DNA of 64,000 bases from Pseudomonadota bacterium (GTDB lineage: Bacteria; Pseudomonadota; Alphaproteobacteria; Rhizobiales; Xanthobacteraceae). The translations under genes and the position numbers were made by a program. A model generated the notes under the pieces. It ran no database searches. It saw only the letters and a list, made by a program, of their open reading frames with translations, and was not told where the DNA came from. The stretch covers positions 99,048-163,047 of the forward strand of contig JAFAGM010000139.1 in the NCBI GenBank assembly GCA_023422775.1, given 5' to 3'. This document shows positions 28,554 through 36,948 of this stretch, one piece after another (position 1 is the stretch's first letter; every line of letters begins with the position of its first letter).

Positions 28554-28789
28554 GAGGGTCTCACCAGCTTTCGGATAGCTCTAGGTGTCGTTAAATCCTT
28601 GCCTGCCACGCGTGCTATTTCAAGCCCGCCGTTGTGAGAAGCGGTTCGCAAAGACGATAATGTCAGAGGACCGTGTGGAAAAAATACAGCCGCCGCTTCA
28701 GCCAACGTCATCACTTCGTCGTCCGCCCACTGAGAGGCTTCCGGTCGCAGTTTAACTCGTATCAATTTGTCTCGTGCAATTCGAGCCAT
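28352..28789 (-). CDS. Excisionase-like small protein overlapping the integrase
   Basis: 145 residues from ATG 28789. The N-terminal half has DEVMTLAEAAAVFFPHG and LTLSSLRTASHNGGLEIARV, resembling a winged-helix/AlpA-type DNA-binding fold, then a basic, low-complexity tail. The last 202 bases overlap integrase codons in another frame. Excisionase genes often precede integrase genes; the assignment rests on position and fold resemblance. Confidence 0.5.
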   Translation of the reverse strand: MARIARDKLIRVKLRPEASQWADDEVMTLAEAAAVFFPHGPLTLSSLRTASHNGGLEIARVAGKDLTTPRAIRKLVRPSCRAAKPNHPDSGLEKTTAVGSSLTAAGKSAQVAAETTLRAQQRRSKPTSPPVTSRRSARPTLVFSQ

Positions 28790-29320
28790 GATTTCAGCAT
28801 GAAAAAAGGCGTTCGCTGACGATGTCAAACGCGCGACCGCCCGATCTGCAAAATCGAGCGACATACAAGTGACATACCGCGAAATCCGGAAACCGGCCTA
28901 ACGCAAGGATTTTGCGCGCTCGCACACAAAGAATGAATCGCATGAAAATTATTTTCGAGGCGAGGCTGGCCGGAGTCTATTGCTGATGATTTTGCACCGA
29001 GTGAACGTTTTAAGGCACGCTGTTGGTGCCCGTCCCAAATGTAAAACACGTTCGCGTCGAATCTTACCGGCTTCTGGCGAGTGCGTGCCGAAATTAATAA
29101 ATTGTTAGGAAAAGACGCCCTGCAAAAACGTGGATCGCAAAATAAATTTTCGATGGTTCTCGAAGTCAAAATACCCCAACAAAATAGCGGGGTTCTCGAA
29201 TGTAGTGGAATACAAACGGCATACAAGAACTGCGAACTTTCTGATGTATGCGCGTTTGACAGGTCTTAGGCACGCATGAACTTCTAACCGCATCAATGAT
29301 CGATGGGGATAGAGTTCACC
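28790..29320. other. AT-richer control region between excisionase-like genes
   Basis: About 530 bases without a supported gene, lower in GC than the surroundings, between divergent integrase-side and replication-side genes. It contains the direct repeats GGTTCTCGAA at 29155-29164 and 29191-29200 flanking a CCCC/GGGG hairpin, and the octamer CATACAAG near both ends (28861, 29218). Probably holds divergent promoters and operators or integrase arm sites. Confidence 0.5.
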
Positions 29321-29518
29321 ATGCCAAAACACGATTTCCCGTTTCCTTCTGGCGCTCTAACGATACCTGAAGCGGCGGACTACTTGCGTATTTCACCCGC
29401 AACCGTCTGGCGTCTTCTCAGAAACAAAACACTCGTGCGCGCGCGTATTGGTGGGCGGGTCGTCATTCGCCGTGTTGACCTGGATGTGTTTCTCGCGCGG
29501 GCGGTTGAGACGGCGTGA
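29321..29518 (+). CDS. AlpA/Xis-like HTH protein
   Basis: 65 residues with a MerR-like winged helix of the helix-turn-helix_17 type: ALTIPEAADYLRISPATVWR, then LLRNKTLVRARIGGRVVIRR and VDLDVFLAR. It binds DNA as excisionase or activator in many integrative elements. It overlaps the next gene by TGATG, so translation is likely coupled. Confidence 0.8.
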   Translation: MPKHDFPFPSGALTIPEAADYLRISPATVWRLLRNKTLVRARIGGRVVIRRVDLDVFLARAVETA

Positions 29519-30270
29519 TGAACGCCGGTCATGCGCCCCAGATCGACCTTGGCCATCTGCTGAAGCGGATCGACGAACTCTCTGTGATCGGCATTGCACA
29601 GATCGGGCCTCCCGCAATGCTCAGAAAATTGGCCGTCCGCGCGCTTGAAAACAGAGGCGTTGAGCTTCGACGGGCGCATCGGACGGCGGTCAACGAACTC
29701 GTCGCGTTTGAGATTGATCGTCAAATGGCAACAGTTCAAATGTGGGATAACGAGGTCGAGAGGCTTTTTCACGTTCGAACTGCTGGTCGGCCAAACAAGC
29801 ACTCCGCATTGAGCGACTTTTTGATTTTCGCGGGACAGCATTGGCTTCAATTTGGCGGAAAACTTAAGGCTCGGGACGCGCGTAACCGCATCGCGAAGAT
29901 GTTCGGCTTGACCAGCGACACCAAGTTCTCCCGGAGTCGGCTGCCATCGGTCGAGCAAGTGAGACGAGCGGAAGAGCGAACCCTCGCAAGGCTGGCACTA
30001 CTTCAAAAAATTCGTGGCGGCGATGAGCTCTTGAACCCCGGCTGGTTACAGGCTGTCTGCGTGCTGGGCCTTTACATGTCGGAACTGAACGACGGCGTGA
30101 CGCATGACCCTGAAGCGTTCCGTGCTGCTGGAGCGTGGCTGGTGTGTCTATGCCGCATGCTCGATGCCCTCGAACGGTTAGACCGGATAAAGAAGAACAA
30201 CGCTCGCAAGGTCGTGAAGCCCACGATGCGCCGAGCCAGCAGCGCGAGGCCAGACGAGAGCGTGAACTGA
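29518..30270 (+). CDS. Element protein of unknown function
   Basis: 250 residues, basic and mainly helical, beginning MNAGHAPQIDLGHLLKRIDE and with LLNPGWLQAVCVLGLYMSEL. No known motif recognised. ATG 29518 overlaps the stop of the HTH gene, and the gene lies in the replication-side operon. Confidence 0.65.
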   Translation: MNAGHAPQIDLGHLLKRIDELSVIGIAQIGPPAMLRKLAVRALENRGVELRRAHRTAVNELVAFEIDRQMATVQMWDNEVERLFHVRTAGRPNKHSALSDFLIFAGQHWLQFGGKLKARDARNRIAKMFGLTSDTKFSRSRLPSVEQVRRAEERTLARLALLQKIRGGDELLNPGWLQAVCVLGLYMSELNDGVTHDPEAFRAAGAWLVCLCRMLDALERLDRIKKNNARKVVKPTMRRASSARPDESVN

Positions 30271-30336
30271 GCCAATTTTGGTCGGTGTTTCCGCTGCCGG
30301 CGCCGATATAGCCTCGCAGCACAGGAGGGATTTGCG

Positions 30337-30624
30337 ATGCAAACGGTAGACGAAAAGAACTGGCGTAACTGCGCTTTCGTGACCCCAGCCAAGGCGGCGG
30401 CAATTCTCGGCTATTCGGTCGGGACGGTCCGCAATCTGCTTTTCAACGAAGGACTGAGGGCGGTCCGCCTGGCCCGCGGTGGCCCGATGTTTGTCACTGT
30501 GGAAAGCTTGATCGAGCTGATCGACAGTGCAGAGCCGGTTTCAAAAGCCGAGCTAGCGCGCATGGCTCCCCGCACCGTCAGCAATCCTCCACCTCTCGTC
30601 CTGATTCAGGGCGGTCGTAAATAA
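30337..30624 (+). CDS. Small HTH-type DNA-binding protein
   Basis: 95 residues with a MerR/AlpA-like helix-turn-helix in VTPAKAAAILGYSVGTVRNL and a wing with RAVRLARGGPMFVTVESLIE. Ribosome site GGAGG 9 bases upstream. It comes just before the primase-helicase gene and may regulate it or the origin. Confidence 0.65.
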   Translation: MQTVDEKNWRNCAFVTPAKAAAILGYSVGTVRNLLFNEGLRAVRLARGGPMFVTVESLIELIDSAEPVSKAELARMAPRTVSNPPPLVLIQGGRK

Positions 30625-30627
30625 GAA

Positions 30628-30659
30628 ACGGCGCCGCCGGTTGCAGCCGACAGCGCCGT
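30628..30659. other. Hairpin before the primase-helicase gene
   Basis: Stem ACGGCGC/GCGCCGT with an inner CGG...CCG arm, between the small HTH gene and the primase-helicase gene. No T-run follows, so it is more likely attenuation or RNA-processing structure than a simple terminator. Confidence 0.35.
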
Positions 30660-30750
30660 AAATAGAAAGCTCGTGTATGAACAATTTAGCATCTCCGACG
30701 GGCACTATCAAGGCGCTGACTTTCCAGCCAACGTTCGACGGGCCGCGCGG

Positions 30751-33015
30751 ATGAACGCCGCACCGAAATTAAGCCCTACGACGTTTGAAGCGTTTTGGCG
30801 CCTCGGCTACGGCCCTCGCTTGCTGCCTATCGTCCCGCCGACCGCGGAGGTCAGCGAAACATCCACGCTGTTCAAACGCCTCGGCACGCCGCAGGACAGC
30901 CGCGGCAAGGTCCCGGGCGTACGCGGTAAAGACGGCAAGTGGTACTCGTTTGACTGGCAGCACCACGAAACCCTGCCTGCGGATCTCGCGCGTTGGGGTG
31001 CGATGGGGGCAGGCATCGGTTGCAGGATGGGCAACGGCCTCGTAGCAATCGACGCGGACACGCTCGACGAAATCCTGGCCAGCCTAATTCTGCAATGTTG
31101 CGTGAAGCACTTTTCGGTGCTGCCATCGCGAACGGGAAATTGGCCTAAAACACTGTACCTGATCCGCGTCAGCGGTCCGTTCCCATACAAGCGAGTCGAG
31201 TTTGGCAACAAAGAGCGCGTTGAAATCCTGACCGAGGGGCGGCAGGCCGTCTTTCACGGCATCCACCCGAAGACCGGTAGTCCGTATACGTGGCCATTCC
31301 CGCTTGTGCCGTTCGATCAATTGCCGACCGTCACGCCGCAACAGCTTACGGACTTTTTAAACGAACTGGCCACGATCCTGCCGGCCGCCAAGCCGGTCAT
31401 CACGGAAGGCGCTGGCAGCGAAGTCAGCCAGGCGTCACTGCGTGGTGAGCTGAGCGCGGTCCGCAAGGCCGTCGCTGCGCTGCCCAACACGAGCGAGGCG
31501 TTTCCCACGCGCGAGACCTGGTACGTCGTCGGCTACGCGATCAAGGGTGCCTTGCAGGACCACCCGCAAGAGGCGTTCGAACTGTTCGCAGACTGGTCGG
31601 CGCGCTGGACGGAAGGCGGAAAGCCCGCCGAGCCGGGTAACGACCCTGGCTATGTCGAAACCGAATGGGCTCGCTTCAAACCGCCCTTCAGAGTTGGGGC
31701 CTCACTTCTGTACGAGTTAGCGGAACAGCATGCGCCCGAGGCATTCAAAAAAGTCGACGCCTTCTTCGACGTCATACCCGGACCGGACCGGGCAGCCGAC
31801 CAAGACCGAACTTCCTACGCTCTCGAGCCCAGCCCCTACACGTTTCCAGACCCCGCGAGCATTCCGCGCCGGCAATGGCTCTACGGCGACCATTACATCC
31901 GGGGTTTTGTTTCGGCCACAGTCGCGCCGGGCGGCGTGGGCAAGTCGTCGCTCACGATCGTCGAAGCGCTAGCCATGGCTTCCGGAAAGCCGCTCTTGGG
32001 CATCGCACCGAAGGGGCAGTTCCGAGTTTGGCTTTGGAACGGCGAAGACCCCCGAGACGAACTCAACCGGCGAGTGGCCGCGGCGATCTTGCACTATGGC
32101 TTGTCTGCCGCTGACATAGGCGATCGGCTCCTGGTCGACACCGGTCACGAACAAGAGCTCATTCTGGCGACGGAAGCGCGCAACGGCGCTGTAATTTCCG
32201 AAGAGGTTTCCGCAGCGATCGTCTCGGCGCTGCAACGGAACAAGATCGACGTGCTTGTGATAGATCCGTTTGTCAGTTCGCACAGAGTCAGCGAGAACAC
32301 CAACGGATCTATTGACCTGGTCGTGAAGCGGTTGGGTAAAATAGCTGCAACGGCCGGCGTGGCGATCGAGGTGGTCCACCACGTTCGCAAAACCAATGGG
32401 GCCGAAGTCACGGTTGAGGATGCCCGCGGGGCGTCAGCGCTTATCGACGGTGCGAGAGCGAATCGGGCGTTAACCAGGATGACGGATCAGGACGGCCGGA
32501 AGCTCGGTATCGAATCGTACTGGCGCTATTTCCGGTTCGGTGGAGTCACGAAGACTAACATGGCGCCCGCGAGCGCGTCGCCCGTGGCGACGGCCGATTG
32601 GTTCACCCTCAGATCCGAGCAACTCGGCAACGGTCCCGGGGAGGGCCTCGAAGCCCTTATGAATGGAGACGCGGTTGGCGTCGTCATCAAAGCGATGGTT
32701 GAAGATATGACAGAAGCCCAAGACCCTGACCAGGCTGCGGAGGCCCTGCGATTGATAGCCGAAGGTGACTGGCGCGCGGACGTCCGGGCAGGCGATGCAT
32801 GGGTTGGGTACGCTATTGCCCGTGCATACGAACTGGACGCCACCGACAAGAGCGACAAGACGCAGATAAGTGGCATACTAAAACGCTTGCGCCAGGACGG
32901 CAGTATCTACGATGAGGCTTGCCGCGACCGCGCTCGACACGTCCGCCAATTCGTTCGCGTCACGAAGAGGCATACCGCTGAGGCGTTGCCCGCAGCCAGC
33001 AGCATATTCGACTGA
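30751..33015 (+). CDS. Primase-polymerase / RepA-like hexameric helicase fusion
   Basis: 754 residues from ATG 30751 (GTG 30673 gives 780). The N-terminal ~220 residues resemble the bifunctional primase/polymerase domain of phage and plasmid replication proteins (GCRMGNGLVAIDAD, VEILTEGRQAVFHG). A PriCT-like middle part (ETWYVVGYAIKG) is followed by a RecA-fold AAA_25 helicase: Walker A APGGVGKSSL, DVLVIDPFV as Walker B, VVHHVRK and GASALIDGARANRALTRM. It is likely the initiator or replicative helicase of the element; the iteron array begins 31 bases after its stop. Confidence 0.82.
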   Translation: MNAAPKLSPTTFEAFWRLGYGPRLLPIVPPTAEVSETSTLFKRLGTPQDSRGKVPGVRGKDGKWYSFDWQHHETLPADLARWGAMGAGIGCRMGNGLVAIDADTLDEILASLILQCCVKHFSVLPSRTGNWPKTLYLIRVSGPFPYKRVEFGNKERVEILTEGRQAVFHGIHPKTGSPYTWPFPLVPFDQLPTVTPQQLTDFLNELATILPAAKPVITEGAGSEVSQASLRGELSAVRKAVAALPNTSEAFPTRETWYVVGYAIKGALQDHPQEAFELFADWSARWTEGGKPAEPGNDPGYVETEWARFKPPFRVGASLLYELAEQHAPEAFKKVDAFFDVIPGPDRAADQDRTSYALEPSPYTFPDPASIPRRQWLYGDHYIRGFVSATVAPGGVGKSSLTIVEALAMASGKPLLGIAPKGQFRVWLWNGEDPRDELNRRVAAAILHYGLSAADIGDRLLVDTGHEQELILATEARNGAVISEEVSAAIVSALQRNKIDVLVIDPFVSSHRVSENTNGSIDLVVKRLGKIAATAGVAIEVVHHVRKTNGAEVTVEDARGASALIDGARANRALTRMTDQDGRKLGIESYWRYFRFGGVTKTNMAPASASPVATADWFTLRSEQLGNGPGEGLEALMNGDAVGVVIKAMVEDMTEAQDPDQAAEALRLIAEGDWRADVRAGDAWVGYAIARAYELDATDKSDKTQISGILKRLRQDGSIYDEACRDRARHVRQFVRVTKRHTAEALPAASSIFD

Positions 33016-33046
33016 AAATGCTAGAAACCCTTGCAATTATTGGGTT

Positions 33047-33276
33047 TGCGACAGTGCGACAGTCGTATTTTGACTGTCGCACCAAGAAGACGTGCGACAG
33101 TCGCCCAAAAACGTATGTCATGCTGATTTCGACTATCGCGCCTAAGACCTTGAAGAATAAGAGTTTGCGACAGTGCGACAGTTCGAAAATGACTGTCGCA
33201 AATCAACTGTCGCAAGCAGTGTGCGACAGTGCGACAGTCCCGTATTATATAGGGACTGCTCGCACTGACCGTCGCA
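33047..33276. repeat. Iteron array, putative replication origin
   Basis: Ten exact copies of TGCGACAGT or its complement: forward at 33047, 33055, 33093, 33166, 33174, 33222, 33230 and reverse at 33073, 33192, 33206, plus a one-mismatch copy at 33268. Three are head-to-tail pairs with 8-base period. Two 37-base modules (33045-33081 and 33164-33200) repeat the same layout: pair, 9-base spacer, inverted copy. An inverted repeat CAGTCCC/GGGACTG around AT-rich GTATTATATA lies at 33235-33258. No gene is supported in 33016-33412. Iterons next to a replication gene are the hallmark of an origin. Confidence 0.7.
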
Positions 33277-33412
33277 CCGTCGCGCCGAGCGTCGGTCAGA
33301 GAAAGTCGAACCGACCGAGCACAGGCCGACGACTAGGCATACATTGTGGTCCGGCGCGTGCGATGAGGGGGGCAGAGGTACCTCATCGGTCCGTGTCGGC
33401 GGGGTGGTGGTG

Positions 33413-34009
33413 ATGGCACGACGCGCTCGCACAGCCCAACTCGACCGGTGGCGTAAGTCTGCTGAGTTTCGTCAGATTGCTCTGAAGAGTGCCAAGGCGA
33501 ACCTCGCCAAGTTCAACGCCGCGCCGCGTTGCGGCGCTGCCCGCAAGCGCGACGGCAAACCGTGCTGCAATCCGGCGATGAAGAACGGACGGTGCGAGCT
33601 GCACGGCGGAAAGACGCCGAGTGGCCAACAGTGGCACGTCCCGCAATACGCTGACCCTTCGACTCCGCGAGGCGAGCGGAAGTTTAATAGAAAGCTTCGC
33701 GACCAGAAAAGGCATGCCGAGAAGCGGGCGGCCCGGTTGGCAGCTATGACGCCCGACGAACGGGCCAGGCATGACGCGTGGCACAGGACTCACCGGCCCG
33801 GCGCCGGGGCCGCCAGGGACGCCGAACGCGAGCGGGCGCGCCAGAACACCGAAGCGCGAGATTTACTCAATCTGGAGCCCGCCCAGCGGCCCGCAGACCC
33901 CGAAGCAGCCCGGATGGAAGCGGCCCTCACCACGGTTCGGGCCAAGCTGGCGGCTTTAGAAGCCCGGAACGCCAAGCTGAGAAACGACGACGAAGGAATT
34001 TTCTCATGA
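33413..34009 (+). CDS. HGGXSTGP-type zinc-binding element protein
   Basis: 198 residues from ATG 33413 (GGTGGTG upstream). The N-terminal part has RCGAARKRDGKPCCNPAMKN then GRCELHGGKTPSG, a Cys/His pattern frequent in proteins of phages and genomic islands (HGGXSTGP motif). The rest is a charged coiled region. Function unknown; the cysteines and histidine suggest zinc. The stop overlaps the next start by ATGA. Confidence 0.7.
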   Translation: MARRARTAQLDRWRKSAEFRQIALKSAKANLAKFNAAPRCGAARKRDGKPCCNPAMKNGRCELHGGKTPSGQQWHVPQYADPSTPRGERKFNRKLRDQKRHAEKRAARLAAMTPDERARHDAWHRTHRPGAGAARDAERERARQNTEARDLLNLEPAQRPADPEAARMEAALTTVRAKLAALEARNAKLRNDDEGIFS

Positions 34010-34353
34010 TCAATATCGACGATGAGGATGGCGATTTGGACGCAGATTTTGACGAGACCGAAGCGCGCGACGAACTCACCCACAAAATGCGCACGGAAGG
34101 GGCGTTGATCGCCTATAGGACGGCGATCAAGATTTGCCGAGATCCGAAGGCCACAGCCGCCGCGAAAGCATCCGCGGTGAACTCCCTGTTCCGCGCTGGC
34201 GGCTTTTTTGCCAATCAAGATACCGGCGATCGGGAAAAAGATCCGTCTGAAATGACGCCGGCCGAGGTGAAAGGTGCCCTGCGCAAAGCCGAGGCGCTGC
34301 TAAAAAACCGAGAGGGTGAAATCAACAAGCCGAAAGGCGGAATGTTCGATTGA
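34006..34353 (+). CDS. Small acidic-headed element protein
   Basis: 115 residues starting with a strongly acidic stretch (MINIDDEDGDLDADFDETEA) and a helical body with AIKICRDPKATAAAKASAVN. Coupled by ATGA overlap to the previous gene. Size and position after the HGGXSTGP gene would fit a small terminase-like or regulatory subunit, but no motif proves it. Confidence 0.6.
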   Translation: MINIDDEDGDLDADFDETEARDELTHKMRTEGALIAYRTAIKICRDPKATAAAKASAVNSLFRAGGFFANQDTGDREKDPSEMTPAEVKGALRKAEALLKNREGEINKPKGGMFD

Positions 34354-34433
34354 ATTTCAGCCGCGCAGACAAAACGTGTGGTAGAGATTGAAGGCGCTTG
34401 GATTCGGCTGGCTCTGAACATTTCGGGTGGCGC

Positions 34434-34742
34434 ATGATCGTTTTGGCTCAGCTTCTATTCTCGATCGTTGTGACCTCAACCGTTTGGCTCGGTGGGGCGT
34501 CGCTGGGCTTCTTGCTTCACAGCACAATGTACTTCCCGGAAAAGCTCAGAGCGATTGCCGGAACGTTCGAACATCAATCGCTACGCGCGATTCTGACAGA
34601 AATATCTTCGGACCCGGCTTTCCTTCGCTCGGCCCTTTTGGTCGGCGCTCTTATAATCCTTTATGACAAGCTGCTGTTGGTTGGGATGATTGTGCTACTG
34701 GGTCGTGAAGCGGAGCAGAATTCTAAGACAGCGACGCGGTAG
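34434..34742 (+). CDS. Small membrane protein
   Basis: 102 residues from ATG 34434 with two hydrophobic segments (MIVLAQLLFSIVVTSTVWLG at the N terminus and LLVGALIILYDKLLLVGMIV near the C terminus). GGTGG precedes the start. Function unknown. Confidence 0.55.
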   Translation: MIVLAQLLFSIVVTSTVWLGGASLGFLLHSTMYFPEKLRAIAGTFEHQSLRAILTEISSDPAFLRSALLVGALIILYDKLLLVGMIVLLGREAEQNSKTATR

Positions 34743-34798
34743 CGCGGCTGTCGGTTGCAAGGTTTATTTATAGAAAACTTGCCACGCGCTTTTAGAAG

Positions 34799-35452
34799 CT
34801 ATTTTCGACGCTTCGCTGATCCGCCCGGCTTGAATGTGCCGTCCGCGATCCGAGCTGACCTTTGCGCCATGGCGCGGGCCGTTTCTTTCTTGGCAGATTT
34901 AGCCCGCCATTTCGAGGCAGCCCGCTTTCGTATTTCCCGCACCTTCAGCGCCCAATGTTCCGGGCTGCCGGGTGCTGGCGGAATTGCAGTTAGAGCGGCA
35001 AGACGCATATTTTCAAAATACTCTGCGAGATCGCTTTCGTCGATCAGGGTGGGTCGCCCAGTTATGTGGGGGATACGGCCGCGCAGGTAGAGATATTTGA
35101 TTCGATGTTTGGCGTGACCTAGTTTGATGGCGGCTTCCGCCGTTGTCAAAAGCTTGAACGGCTTGGGCTTCGCATTTGCCGAAACGTATTCAAACTTTTC
35201 TGAATCTCCCGCGGCGCGTTTTTTGTTGGGAAGTTTTAGCGGTGCGGCCCGCGGTACGCGACGCACTTTCGCCCAGGCGACATAGGCTTCCAAATCGCTT
35301 TGCGAAATCAGTACTGGCCGGCCTGGATAGTATCCAAGCTTTCTCTCCAGCCGCAGCCGTTTGACATGGCTCCGGGAACGTCGAAGCAATGCAGATGCTT
35401 CGATCTCAAGCATCATGGTTTCTAGGTGACCGCTGCGATACCTACTTGCCAT
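34799..35452 (-). CDS. DNA-binding protein with two HTH units
   Basis: 217 residues. Two similar AlpA-like units occur: residues about 15-60 (ASALLRRSRSHVKRLRLERK ... GRPVLISQSDLEAYV) and about 100-150 (TTAEAAIKLGHAKHRIKYLY ... GRPTLIDESDLAEYF). Both end in GRPxLIxxSDLxxY, which implies an internal duplication. The tail is basic. Probably a regulator binding a repeated site; a duplicated GTATCGCGAT lies 48 bases upstream. Confidence 0.7.
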   Translation of the reverse strand: MASRYRSGHLETMMLEIEASALLRRSRSHVKRLRLERKLGYYPGRPVLISQSDLEAYVAWAKVRRVPRAAPLKLPNKKRAAGDSEKFEYVSANAKPKPFKLLTTAEAAIKLGHAKHRIKYLYLRGRIPHITGRPTLIDESDLAEYFENMRLAALTAIPPAPGSPEHWALKVREIRKRAASKWRAKSAKKETARAMAQRSARIADGTFKPGGSAKRRK

Positions 35453-35500
35453 TTCGGCAGATTAAAAAGATGGACGAGCTGTCTGTCAAACGGCCGATTT

Positions 35501-35520
35501 GTATCGCGATGTATCGCGAT
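35501..35520. promoter_or_regulatory. Tandem GTATCGCGAT operator
   Basis: Two adjacent 10-base copies, each containing the palindrome ATCGCGAT, lie 48 bases upstream of the two-HTH-unit gene. The match of two sites to a protein with two binding units suggests autoregulation. Rest of 35453-35735 shows no convincing gene. Confidence 0.4.
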
Positions 35521-35735
35521 AACAAATATATTCCTTACACGCCTCTCGTCACGTATAGTTTTTGTGCGGGCTTAGAAACCCCATGTGCAACAGGTGTTCA
35601 TCTTCCTTTAGTCCGGGGTCTCCGCGTGAATGTCCAAGGCGTAAGCCTAAAGACGCGCGAGGGCCAACTGTAGCTGGCGTTTCTAGCCCCGGATGACACT
35701 ACCGCCTAGAACGCGGTCGAAAGGAAGCTGCAGCC

Positions 35736-35930
35736 ATGTCGAATAAGCTATTCTCGGAAACCGAAGTGATGATGTTTTGGAAGAACGCTACCGAGGCCCG
35801 CCGCTCGCTCAGCGTCCGCAAGGCCCGCAACGCGCTAAGCGAGCTGAAGGTCATAGCGATGCACACGGATAATTCCGCTTTGCGTAACAGGTGCAACGCC
35901 GTCCTGAGTCGAGAATTGGCATCCGCCTAA
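35736..35930 (+). CDS. Small protein of unknown function
   Basis: 64 residues, basic and helical (FWKNATEARRSLSVRKARNA). AAGGAAG lies 10 bases before the ATG. No family recognised. Confidence 0.5.
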   Translation: MSNKLFSETEVMMFWKNATEARRSLSVRKARNALSELKVIAMHTDNSALRNRCNAVLSRELASA

Positions 35931-36027
35931 CACCCGTCGAAGTGGTAAGGTCGGGTTTTCGCGTTCGAAGGCTCGACCGCCACTTCCCGCCGAAGCTTGG
36001 CTAAAAAAACCGAGAAGGATCACAATC

Positions 36028-36192
36028 ATGCTAAACATCGCCGATCAGGTGAGGATGCTTGAAGCCGAACATGACAAGCTGTCAGCGAAAGTCGAGTCGC
36101 TTGAGGCTGCCAACGCCGAATTGAGGGCCGAGAACGCTAGGCTGGTTGCGCAAATTGGCGCCACTAATGCAGCCTTAGAATCACATCATTGA
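36028..36192 (+). CDS. Small coiled-coil protein
   Basis: 54 residues with a heptad-like pattern throughout (IADQVRMLEAEHDKLSAKVE, SLEAANAELRAENARLVAQI), a leucine-zipper-like coiled coil. AAGGA precedes the ATG. The end overlaps the convergent recombinase gene by 7 bases. Possibly a dimerisation or regulatory peptide. Confidence 0.5.
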   Translation: MLNIADQVRMLEAEHDKLSAKVESLEAANAELRAENARLVAQIGATNAALESHH

Positions 36193-36881
36193 CTGAGCTG
36201 AAGGCGTTCCCGTAATCGGGAAACGGTCGTCGCTGTCCAAACGCCGCGGCCGCTCGGCGTAGGAACGCCTTCAGCCCCAAGCTGCGCTGCAACAGTTCGG
36301 AGCGATTCGGCGCCGGTCGGATCGATTCGCGCGAGAATAGGCGCCAGCGCCTCAGCCTGAGCATCGGCCGTCGCCGACCTCGCCGCCCGCGCCTTCGCCA
36401 GATCCGCAGCAGTTCCTACCCTTCCGCGAAACCCGCCTAGTTTCTTGCCGCGGGCTTTCGACGCCGCCAGCGCTGCTTTGGTGCGCGCTGAAATCATGCC
36501 GGCTTCGAGCTCCGCAACTGACATCATGCTTTGGAGCAAAAAGCGGCCTGTCGGCCCTTCGATCTGCGGCAGATCGCAGAAACGGACGTCAACGCCGGCC
36601 TCCAGAATTCGGGACAGGAAACCCTGCGATCGTGCCAGGCGGTCAACTTTCGCGACAATTAACGCCGCGCGGTGCGCCCGACAAAGCGCGAGAGCCTTTG
36701 CGAGCTCCGGGCGATCAGCGCGCTTGCCCGATTCGATCTCGACAAATTCTTCAACCAGCGTCCATCTGCCGCCGTTCAGATAGGTCTCGACCGCCTGGCG
36801 CTGTGCTTCGACGCCGAGCCCGGACCGGCCTTGCCCCGCGGTCGAGACACGCAAATAAGAAACGAAGCGGCCTTTTGCCAT
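36186..36881 (-). CDS. Serine recombinase (resolvase/invertase family)
   Basis: 231 residues from ATG 36881. The catalytic Ser13 lies in SYLRVSTAGQGRSGLG, followed by AQRQAVETYL, ESGKRADRPELAKAL, KVDRLARS and GRFLLQSMMSVAELEAGMIS, the resolvase catalytic domain, then a C-terminal HTH part. It catalyses site-specific inversion or resolution. Second recombinase in the element besides the tyrosine integrase; its target site is not visible. Confidence 0.85.
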   Translation of the reverse strand: MAKGRFVSYLRVSTAGQGRSGLGVEAQRQAVETYLNGGRWTLVEEFVEIESGKRADRPELAKALALCRAHRAALIVAKVDRLARSQGFLSRILEAGVDVRFCDLPQIEGPTGRFLLQSMMSVAELEAGMISARTKAALAASKARGKKLGGFRGRVGTAADLAKARAARSATADAQAEALAPILARIDPTGAESLRTVAAQLGAEGVPTPSGRGVWTATTVSRLRERLQLSQ

Positions 36882-36948
36882 GAGAATCGCCCCTGTGTCA
36901 CTCAATGCAACGACCGTTGCACACAACGATACAGCAAACAAGGGTTCG

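Noticed and set aside
29081..29269. 62-codon forward frame in the excisionase control region
   Set aside because: AT-rich, no ribosome site, overlaps the direct repeats and hairpin.
33047..33276. CRISPR array
   Set aside because: Repeats are 9 bases, occur in both orientations and lack regular spacers; no cas gene nearby.
33018..33413. Open frame across the iteron array
   Set aside because: Its sequence is produced by the repeats; no ribosome site or family features.
35389..35673. 94-codon forward frame over the tandem operator
   Set aside because: No ribosome site, odd composition, overlaps the start of the reverse HTH gene and its operator.
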